A DNA stretch of 64,000 bases, from assembly GCA_963989245.1 (NCBI GenBank), contig OZ022340.1, positions 49,048,796 through 49,112,795 on the forward strand. The letters are read 5' to 3'. Made by a program: the position numbers and the translations under genes. This DNA is from Nansenia antarctica. Its lineage: Eukaryota; Chordata; Actinopteri; Argentiniformes; Microstomatidae. Positions 55,866-64,000 of the stretch are shown here, in pieces (position 1 is the stretch's first letter; each line of letters starts with the position of its first letter). Under the pieces are notes generated by a model that searched no databases, was not told where the DNA came from, and was given only the letters and a program-made list of their open reading frames with translations.

Positions 55866-56271
55866 TTTGTGCTTATATTTAACTTTTTTTTAATATCCAT
55901 TATATTCTTGTTCATGGAATAAAGTGTTTTTGAATTTGAAAAGTCCTATACAAAATAAATTCATTATTATGATGATAGTTAGTAGTAATAGTAGTAGTAT
56001 CCGGTAGTCAGAGAATAGGATGCTGAGCGAGATGAGCAGATCATTTAGAACAGACTTCTTCAAACCCCTCTGTAGAGATTCTGCCTGTGTGTGCAGGTAT
56101 TCATTCCAGCCCAACACTAACACACCTGTTTCAGACAATCATGGTCTTCAGTCAGGGCCAAGGACGATATACTGGCTTACAGCAGCGTGATGCCTGTTCC
56201 ACTAGCTGACCGGGGTGGTGTGTGTGTGCAGAGAGACACCAAGGAAACCAACATGTTTAGTGAAGTGAAAC

Positions 56272-57246
56272 TTTATTTTTTAATATAAAATACATAAATA
56301 GAGCATTTGCAAGTGGCATTAGCAGCATGTCCATATTAAACACACGAGTGTGTGTGTGTGTGTGTGTGATTCATCTAGTAAAGTACAGTATGAGACAGTC
56401 AACAGAACGGCGGTTCGCTGCTTGTTTGTAAATATATAATCTATTATATCCATATCTACTGTATATCATGCCTGGACCAATCCCTGCAGACCGTAGGGGT
56501 CACATGATGACAAGCGCTGTGATGTGTCTTCAACGTGATAGAAGCCCTCACCCTCACACCACCCTGGCTGAGGACACAATAACACAGGACCTCCCATTCT
56601 GTTTCCATTGCACATAGATAACATCAACATCTGTCCCAGTGGAACAGGCAACACAGGTGGTCTCTCAGATGCCTGTGTAACAGAACATATAGGTGGTCTC
56701 TCAGATGCCTGTGTAACAGAACATACAGGACACACCATGACTGTTACTGAGCTCCCAACAGAACAACAAAAACTAACAGAAGATCGTGAAAAAAAATAAA
56801 AATAATAATAATAATAATAAAATTACTCTCGGTTTGATAATATCTCTTGTTTCTCTCCCATGTTTAATCTCTCTCTGATAAGACGGATATGTGTGTGAAG
56901 ACAAGAGGCTGATCCGGACTCTTTAGAAAACATCTGTACATTAGACCGCACGCGTACAATCTCATAATTCATCTCATCTTCTCGAATTTTCAGACCCGCT
57001 AAAAAAAGCTCGTACAAAACATGGGGGGGGGGGCGTTGGCCGTGTCTCTGGGGGAGGCAGAAGACAGAAAGGTCTGTGGAGAGGAGCGCTGAGCAGGGGG
57101 ACGGGGGGGAAGACGGGGTAAAGCCTAATGTGTCTGTGCTGGGTATAGTCCTCTCCTTACAGGTAGAAAACTAAATGGCCGCCATCTTTAGGGTAAAGCA
57201 GTGTGTGTGTGTGTGTGTGTGTGTGTAGGGTGTGTGTGTAGGGTGT
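56272..57246 (-). other. flii: flii 3' UTR with polyadenylation signal
   Basis: Minus-strand AATAAA at 56272-56277 lies about 970 bp after the flii stop. A 40-bp tandem duplication (GGTGGTCTCTCAGATGCCTG) is at 56655-56725 and a (GT)n tract near 56346. The UTR boundary is inferred from the signal only. Confidence 0.6.
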
Positions 57247-60091
57247 CTATGCCAGCGTGGTCTTGAAGCCTCCCCAGGCGTGGAAGCAGCGTGTGAAGCA
57301 GTGAGGCTCGTTCCCCTTCCTGACCAGACGGAGCTTCCTGGGGTGCTCTGAGTCCTTGGACCGCATGTGCTGGATATACACCTGGGAGAGAGAGGGGGGG
57401 GTTACACACCCATACACAAGACTGGGCACCTGGAACACACACACACACACACACACACACGTCTGGGTCTTACCTGGCAGGCTTTCAGGCTGAGTTTGAT
57501 CTCCACCTGACTGGTCTGAGTGCCCACCCACATGTACACCTGAGAGAGAGGAAGAGAGAGAGAAAGAAACAATTAGCCTAAACAAGAATGATTTCATGAC
57601 TCATAGTGGCCATTTTGTAGGGATGTAACGATGCATCGCGATGCAGTTAATTATCGATACAAATATGTGACGATTCAAATCGGTGAGATGAAAAATGAAT
57701 TGCTATATTTGTTTCGGACAATGCGAGGAATATGGACGTTGCAGTGAAAGAGGCTGGGCTAGAAGAACCACGTAATATCACCATACCCACGTCAGTCAGA
57801 CGCTGGCTGGGTCAGGTGAGGCGGGTTGCAGCCTTCTGCCCCCGAGGCCTCACAGCAACCGCTGTGTTCCAAACTTATCCTAGAATGCTTTTTGTGAATG
57901 TCTTGTAGCTAATAGCGTTGTGCAGTTTAAAACATGCAGAGCTACATTTCTGGTGTTTTGAGCCCATGACACTTGATTGCAGATTACATGCAAGACTAGC
58001 TAGCTCGCTCAAATAAAGTTTGATGTCTTTCGTATTGACAGGTGGAGGCCACGAAGCTGTCATGCTTGTGTGAACTTGGATTGAAAGTCATGTAGCTAGG
58101 CTAACTAGCTAGCATACTGGTTATCTATCCATGTTGTTGGGCTCTAAGGTTAAACTGTTATTGCTGTAGCTTGCTGCACTCGCCTTGCAATGCTGTTGTT
58201 GAAGTGTCCATTGTTGGTGGTGTGTCGGTGTGTTATTGTAAGTGTACAGCTAAACTAGCTAGCTACATTGACAATGCAGTTGAAGAAGTGATTCTGCATG
58301 CAGGGTCATCATCAAAAAGTAAACTAAGGGGAAAATGCGTTTTAACATGCAAATAGATAATTTCTATGACCTGTCTTCAGTTGTGCTTAAGGGACTACAT
58401 ATCAGCAGCAATACTTTTATTTAAGCCTAGCTGAACACATCCCATATGTCAACAAAAACAAACAATACAATATAATAACTCCTTATTTCATTGGTTCTGA
58501 AGAGGGACAAATAAGCGATTCTTTAAGAAAATACAGTATTATGTAGTTTTTGTCAGAGAAATAAATAAATTATATTATATTTTTAAATTTGTCTGCAATC
58601 TCATTTTGTAAAAAAAAAAAAAAATTGTGAGAAAATCGTATCGTGAACTCAGTATCGTGAATCTGGTATCGTGAACCCAGTATTGTGAATCTGGTATCGT
58701 GAACCCAGTATCGTGAATCTGGTATCGTGAACCCAGTATCGTGAACCCAGTATCGTGAATCTGGTATCGTGAGTTGAGTGCATCGTTACATCCCTACCAT
58801 TTTGTCATGTCTGTCATTATCTTCCAACCAACATTGCATTACTGGTTTCACACCAACAACATTAGTTTGGATTTGAACATTGAACATTGGGTCCTGGTGT
58901 GAGTAGACCTGACGTCTGCCTGTGTCACATCCTCACCTCTTTGCCGTTGTCCAGGAGCATGATGTCATCATCGGCCAGGTCGTCCTGACAGAAGTCTGAA
59001 CACTTCTCTGACACAGCGAAATACCCCTTCTCATTAGAGCACCTGGGAGGGAGGGAGGGAGGGAGGGAGATGGTTATCACGCCCCAGTTAAATATGTATA
59101 AACTTGACCTAACATGACTCTACTCTTGCACGGTAAACTAACTTCACTTCAGGTCAAACTAACTTGACTGTGTTCATGTCTCTGTGTGCCGTGTCGTGCC
59201 CCCCCCCCCACTGAGCCCCCCCCCACCACACACACACACACACTGAGCCCCCCCCCCCCTCACCTAAACAGACGGGCGTATTTCATGTAGTCTGCGTCCT
59301 CGTCGTACGGCTTCTGAGAACCTATCCCCACCCAGAAGAAGTTCTCTGGCTCCTCCCCCTCGTTGATCACCTAGGAGAGAAGAAGAGAAGAGAACAGAAG
59401 AGAGGAGAGGAGAGGAGAGGAGGGTAGAGGAGGAAAGGAGAGGAGAATAGGGGAGAGGAGAAGAGGGGAGAGGAGAGGAGAAGAGGGGAGAGGAGGAGAG
59501 GGGAGAGGAGGAGAGGGGAGAGGAGGAGAGGGGAGAGGAGAGGAGAAGAGGGGAGAGGAGGAGAGGGGAGGGGAGAGGAGCGGAGAGAAGAGGGGAGAGG
59601 TGGAAAGGGGAGGGGAGAGGAGCGGAGAGAAGAGGGGAGAGGTGGAAAGGGGAGGGGAGAGGAGGGGAGGGGAGGGGAGGAGAGGGGAGGGGAGGGGAGG
59701 GGAGGGGAGAGGAGGGGAGGGGAGGGGAGAAGAGGGGAGAGGAGGAGAGGGGAGAGAAGGAGAGGGGAGAGAAGGAGAGGGGAGGGGAGGGGAGGGGAGA
59801 GGAGGGGAGGGGAGGGGAGAAGAGGTTCAGTCAGCTGCAGGAGACCGGAGGCTTCATGTACTGTACGTACAGGTTGATAGATCTACATTCATCAACCAAC
59901 TGATCAGTACATAAAGAGACCAAAATAATGACACAGACGACACGCACACACACACACCTGTTTGCTGTAGGTGTCATCGAACATGCAGTTCATGATGTCC
60001 TCAGCCAGTTTGGCCTCGTCAGGGTCTGCAGCACGGCCCACCCAGGTGTACACGATCCCCTGGTTGTCTGTGCTCTCAAACGGAACCTACA

Positions 60092-60135
<44 letters not shown>

Positions 60136-60318
60136 AAGCTTGAGGACAGGCAAACATTTGTACAGTAAAGTATTATTATAATTCTGTGTCTACCAACTCT
60201 CTACCAACAGCCAAACCCAGCAGTCACCTTCAGGATGGAGCAGAACTCTGAGTTCAGATTACTGGAGTCTGTGCCAATCTGGATAGTCCTGGAGAGAGAG
60301 AGAGGGAGGAGGGGGAGA

Positions 60319-60371
<53 letters not shown>

Positions 60372-60750
60372 AGAGGGAGAGGGAGAGAGAAAGAGAGAGG
60401 GGGGGGGGGGAGAGAGAGAGAGAGAGAGAGATTATCCAACACTGACGTAGCTTAAAGAGGGGAACACTCCCTTTGGTGTGGATGAGAGGAGTGGGTGTAG
60501 AGGAGAAGAAGGAGGGGGGGGGGGGTGTACCTGGTGCACAGAGCGCTGCCGTTGGTGCGGATGTGGTAGAGGGAGGGCTGGGCGGCGTCCAGCTTCTGTT
60601 TCCTCTTCCCCTTGTGGATGATGAACTTCCTCTTGAAGTGGGACAGGAACTTGAGGTTCTCCTGCTGCTGGGTCATACGCACCACCTGCAGGCACAGCAG
60701 CATTATACACACTGGGTGTGTGTGTGTGTGTGCATGGCGATGTAGAGTTA

Positions 60751-60784
<34 letters not shown>

Positions 60785-62321
60785 CTTAGAGGCATCCGTA
60801 CAGGACCTTTTGTGTTTTTGTGAGTGACCATGTGCTGTATACAGTATATCTCAAAAGTGAGTACACCCTTTATATTTTTGCAAATATTCTGTCATATCCT
60901 TTCAGGGGATAACACTATCTTAATGAAACTTTGATATAACTTAAAGTAGTCAGTGTGCTGCTTGAATAACAGTATAGATTTATTGTCCATTGAAAATTAC
61001 TCAGTACACAGCTGTTAATGTCTAAACAGCTGGCAACAAAAGTGAGTACACCCCATAGTGAACATGTCTAAATTGTGCCCAAAGTGTCAATATTTTGTGT
61101 GACCACCATTGTTATCTAGCACTGCTTTAACCCTCCTGGGCATGGAATTCACCAGAGCTGCACAGGTTGCTTCTGGAATCTTCTTCCACTCCTCCATGAC
61201 GACATCACGGAGCTCACGGATGTTGGACACCTTGCACTCCTCCACCTTCCTCTTGAGGATGCCCCACATGTGCTCAATTGGGTTTAGGTCTGGAGACATA
61301 CTTGGCCAGTCCATCACCTTAACCTTCAGCTTCTTCAGCAAGGCCGTTGTCATCTTGGAGGTGTGTTTAGGGTCATTATCATGTTGGAAAACTGCCCTAC
61401 GGCCCAGTTTCCGAAGAGAGGGGATCATGCTCTGCTGCAGGATGTCACAGTATATATTGGAATTCATGTGTCCCTCAATGAAATGCAGCTCCCCAGTGCC
61501 GGCAGCACTCATGCAGCCCCAGACCATGATGCTGCCACCACCATGCTTGACTGTAGGCAAAACACATTTGTCTTGGTACTCCTCACCAGGGTGCCGCCAC
61601 ACACGCCGGACACCATCTGACCCAAACAGGTTTATTTTGGTCATCAGACCACAGGACATGGTTCCAGTAACTCATGTTCTTGGATTCATTGTCTTCAGCA
61701 AACTGTTTGCGGGCTTTCTTATGCATCGGTTTCAGAAGAGGCTTCTGTCTGGGGCGACGGCCATACAAACCGATTTGATGCAGTGTGCGGCGTATGGTCT
61801 GGGCACTGACAGGCTGACATCCCACTTCTGCAACCTCTGCAGCAATGCTGGAAGCACTCGCACGTCTATTTTTGGAAACAAACCTCTGGATATGACGCTG
61901 AGCACGTGGACTCAACTTCTTTGGTCGACCCTGGCGAGGCCTGTTCCGAGTGGAACCTGTCCTGGAAAACCGCTGTATGATCTTAGCCACTGTGCTGCAA
62001 CTCATTTTCAAGGCACATTGGGCACAATTAGGACATGTTCACTATGGGGTGTACTCACTTTTGTTGCCAGCTGTTTAGACATTAACAGCTTTGTACTGAG
62101 TAATTTTCAAAGGACAATAAATCTATACTGTTATTCAAGCAGCACACTGACTACTTTAAGTTATATCAAAGTTTCAGTAGGATAATGTTATCCCCTGAAA
62201 GGATATAACAGAATATTTGCAAAAATCTAAAGGGTGTACTCACTTTTGAGATATACTGTATCTGTGTGTGTGTGTGTGGTGTTAAAATATTGTGTGTGTG
62301 TGCATGCATGGAGATGTAGAG

Positions 62322-62357
<36 letters not shown>

Positions 62358-62739
62358 GGGACGTTGAGTTAGTGTGTGTGAGTGTGTGTGTGCATGCATG
62401 GAGATGTAGAGTTAGTGTGTGTGTGTGTGTGTGTGTGTGTGGTGTTAACATTACTGTGTGTGTGTGTGTGTGTGTACCTCTAGTTTCCCAGGGAAGAGGC
62501 TCTCGAACTTCTTCTGCAGTGAGAAGGTGAAGGTGAGCCAGCCCATGTTGGAGGCCTGCCGGCCCTGCCAGAAGTACACCACACACTGGAAGTCCTCCTC
62601 CCCCTGCCTCTCCTCCTCCCCCTCCCCCTCCTCCTCTCCTCCTCCTCCTCCTCCTCCTCGCCCTTTAGCAGCCTGCTTACTCTCCTTGTCCTTCTCCTTG
62701 TCCTTCTCATCATCCTCATACTCCACAGCCACCCAGTAC
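57247..62739 (-). CDS. flii: Flightless-1 (FLII) C-terminal half, eight exons
   Basis: FLII is an actin-remodelling, gelsolin-family protein with N-terminal leucine-rich repeats that also acts in nuclear-receptor coactivation. Minus-strand exons: 62478-62739 (acidic linker, then EEDFQCVVYFWQGRQASNMG), 60531-60685 (VVRMTQQQENLKFLSHFKRK), 60228-60288 (TIQIGTDSSNLNSEFCSILK), 59958-60086 (VPFESTDNQGIVYTWVGRAA), 59264-59370 (VINEGEEPENFFWVGIGSQK), 58937-59042 (CSNEKGYFAVSEKCSDFCQD), 57474-57539 (VYMWVGTQTSQVEIKLSLKA) and 57247-57381 (VYIQHMRSKDSEHPRKLRLV, ending FKTTLA and TAG). All have GT-AG borders and phases that add up (1021 coding bases), covering the last gelsolin-like repeats. The linker has a Gly/Glu low-complexity run (GRGGGGGGGEEEGEGEEE). 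The N-terminal exons lie beyond the right edge. No defect is seen, so the gene looks functional. Confidence 0.95.
57618..58796. mobile_element. hAT-type nonautonomous element in a flii intron
   Basis: Target duplication CCATTTTG at 57610-57617 and 58797-58804. Ends TAGGGATGTAACGATGCATC and the complement TAGGGATGTAACGATGCACT. Near the right end are tandem GTATCGTGAACCCA / GTATCGTGAATCTG units (58640-58775). It lies in the intron between 57539 and 58937. Confidence 0.9.
59378..59822. repeat. Long (GGGGA/GAGGA)n purine tract in a flii intron
   Basis: About 445 bp of almost pure purine on the plus strand made of GAGAG, GGGGAG and AGAAG modules with a 60-bp higher-order duplication (GGAAAGGGGAGGGGAGAGGA). 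Such mirror-rich tracts can form triplex DNA. Confidence 0.95.
60092..60132. repeat. (CA)n microsatellite
   Basis: Uninterrupted CA run beside a flii splice acceptor. Confidence 0.9.
60292..60432. repeat. (GA)n / G-run microsatellite in a flii intron
   Basis: GA dinucleotides with GGGGGGGGGG near 60400, in the 240-bp intron between 60288 and 60531. Confidence 0.9.
60842..62258 (-). mobile_element. Tc1-like element with inverted/direct-repeat ends, in a flii intron
   Basis: TA at 60840-60841 and 62259-62260. Ends CAGTATATCTCAAAAGTGAG on both sides. The inverted repeats are about 225 bp and each contains two direct copies of AAAAGTGAGTACACCC (near 60853 and 61038; complements near 62043 and 62233), the IR/DR layout of fish Tc1 elements. 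The insertion split a minisatellite built of GATGTAGAGTTAGTGTGTG. Confidence 0.9.
61087..62011 (-). pseudogene. Tc1-like transposase, frameshifted
   Basis: The DD34E transposase is read in two frames. The first half (62011-61640) has the second HTH (GSTRNRPRQGRPKKLSPRAQ, SAQTIRRTLHQIGLYGRRPR) and the first catalytic Asp in HVLWSDD. One base is then missing near 61638 and the frame moves to TKINLFGSDGV, HGGGSIMVWGCMSAAGTGEL, FQHDNDPKHTSK (second Asp), SPDLNPIEHMWGILKRK (Glu) and the end DNNGGHTKY. The first HTH helix is also missing. Apart from this, conservation is good, so inactivation is recent. Confidence 0.9.
62262..62477. repeat. (GT)n-based minisatellite
   Basis: GCATGCATGGAGATGTAGAG plus TTAGTGTGTG units separated by (GT)n; the same unit stands left of the Tc1 insertion at 60733-60770. 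Confidence 0.85.
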
Positions 62740-62782
62740 CTAAGGGGTTCACACACACACACACACACACACAATATTAGGC

Positions 62783-63511
62783 TGCATTTACACCGCAGGT
62801 TGTAATGCCTAGTTCCAATTTAGTGCCTATATCAGATTTTTTGGAACACCTGCTTACACCTACTTTTTCAAATGACCCATATCTGATACCTGTGCTTACA
62901 CTGGGAACTGTGTAACGACCTGCATGCGTACATCGAAAACGAAAGTAAACAGACAGCCGGGACTTGCAATGGACGCAAGCGAGACAGAAATTATAATCTC
63001 TTTTATATATATTATAATATAAAGCCATTGCTTTCCGAAGTATTAAATACATAATTCCTATGTGTTCATTCATAGTTTTGATGCCTTCAGTGAGAATCTA
63101 CAATGTACCAAATAGTCATGAAAATAAAGGAAACGCATTGAATGAGAAGGTGTGTCCAAACTTTTGGCCTGTACTGTATGTTTAGAGGTCTGTAAAATAT
63201 TGCGTACATTTTAAAGCGGAGAAGAAAGAGCACTTCACTGTTGAGGTGATTGAAACTAACGTCAAACGTCATCAAAATGCGAAGACCGTCGGATTTTTAA
63301 TGACGTGCAAATCAGAATTGAGCTTTATATGCGACCTGCCTGCTTAGATCGCAGTCGAAATGACACGTATCCGATTCGTATCTGATTGCGGCCAGCATCG
63401 GATCTGAGAATATCAGATTCAAGGTGCTTTTTTACTGCTTACAACGACATGTTACATATCCATAGCCACATGAGCAAAACATCTGAATTGTGTCACTTCG
63501 ACCTGCGGTGT
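62783..63511. mobile_element. Possible MITE with ACACCGCAGGT ends
   Basis: ACACCGCAGGT at 62790-62800 is inverted at 63501-63511, with related ATATCAGAT motifs inside both ends. No target duplication was confirmed. A Tc1 end fragment is nested in it. Confidence 0.4.
63075..63178 (-). mobile_element. Solo Tc1-like terminal fragment
   Basis: The minus strand begins TACAGTACAGGCCAAAAGTT then TGGACACACC and TTCATGACTATTTGGTACAT, a terminal sequence common in fish Tc1 elements. Confidence 0.7.
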
Positions 63512-63539
63512 CAACATTGTCTCACAAATGGGATAGAAT

Positions 63540-63590
63540 GCACGCACGCACTCTCTCACTCTCACTCACTCTCACTCACTCTCTCTAGTG
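63540..63590. repeat. CTCACT-rich microsatellite
   Basis: Short (CTCACT)n/(CTCT)n run. Confidence 0.7.
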
Positions 63591-64000
63591 TTGTTCCGAT
63601 ACCATTTTTTGATCCCGATACCGATACCGATACCTGACCGTGCAGTACTTGCCGATACCGAGTACCGATCCGATACCACGGCGTTTGAAAAAACAAAACA
63701 AAAAAACATGTTTTTTGAGCCGCATACTCACCTCGATGTAAAATTATTGCTAACACTTAGTCTGGCATCGGGTGTTTGGTATCGTGAAAAGTATCAACAA
63801 AAATCAATTAACCAACTCAATCAAGGTACCATTTGGTTCTGTAACTAATCATAACAGCAGGGCCGGCCTGTGGGACTGGGGAGTGAAGGCGGTGTCGCCC
63901 ATCAAAAGAAGAATGTGGCCAGGTACTAATATATGTGAAGGCACACGATTTGTCAAAGTGCAGTTCAATGAATTTGTGAAATCACTTCCATATTCGACTA
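63589..64000. mobile_element. Left end of a transposon with (CCGATA)n, cut by the window edge
   Basis: GTGTTGTTCCGATACCATTT is followed by CCGATACCGATACCGATACC. Such GTTCCGATACC starts are typical of one hAT-like MITE class. Near 63859, CAGGGCCGGCCTGTGG looks like a second hAT-type end. Neither can be completed here. Confidence 0.4.

Noticed and set aside
60254..60442. Ser/Leu/Pro minus-strand ORF
   Set aside because: Generated by the (GA)n tract in a flii intron.
61109..62185. 358-codon plus-strand ORF
   Set aside because: Antisense shadow of the Tc1-like transposase.

Overview
The window is repeat-dominated teleost fish DNA. Several features point to a fish: spliced genes with GT-AG introns, CR1/L2-type and restriction-like-endonuclease (HERO/R2-like) LINEs, Ty3/gypsy elements, Tc1 elements with inverted/direct-repeat ends, many hAT elements with 8-bp target duplications, and long (GT)n, (GA)n and CCACC-type satellites. 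The species cannot be named from this. Only one ordinary host gene is recognised: the 3' half of flii (flightless-1, gelsolin family) on the minus strand at the right edge. Its eight exons are in consistent phase, and two of its introns carry transposons.

Left edge (1-5 kb): a 98-bp-period GC-rich repeat precedes an intron-rich gene. Its product combines a gypsy-type integrase (HHCC, DDE) with a Ulp1/C48 cysteine protease and the start of a PHD-like finger. This is the architecture published for Ginger1 DNA transposases. This copy has a one-base frameshift and a stop inside the last zinc-finger module.

5-10.6 kb: an LTR retrotransposon with two 299-bp LTRs that look identical and the target duplication AGTTA. 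Its Gag resembles the SCAN-like Gag of Gmr1-type gypsy elements, and an RNase H remnant lies after the integrase C-terminus, as in the Gmr1 gene order. Integrase core and RT are deleted, and a hAT element sits inside gag.

10.7-26.7 kb: remnants. They include a TIR element with two tRNA-like sequences, a LINE 3' fragment, a hAT end, a broken CXC-domain gene, a pogo-like transposase fragment, two complete short hAT elements, a CR1/Rex1-like LINE and a palindrome with a 39-bp repeat family.

26.7-32.6 kb: a minus-strand Ty3/gypsy element (gag-PR-RT-RH-IN) whose left LTR is split by a hAT element carrying a minisatellite. 32.6-43.3 kb: repeats, a ZBED/Buster-like hAT remnant, an interstitial telomere-like tract and a large 16-bp minisatellite between direct repeats.

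43.3-47.35 kb: two abutting copies of a HERO/R2-like LINE. The first keeps only the endonuclease end; the second has the rest but stops before it. Then come two possible coiled-coil exons, a 1.3-kb palindrome, a Tc1-like element, a long L2/CR1-like LINE ORF, and finally flii.
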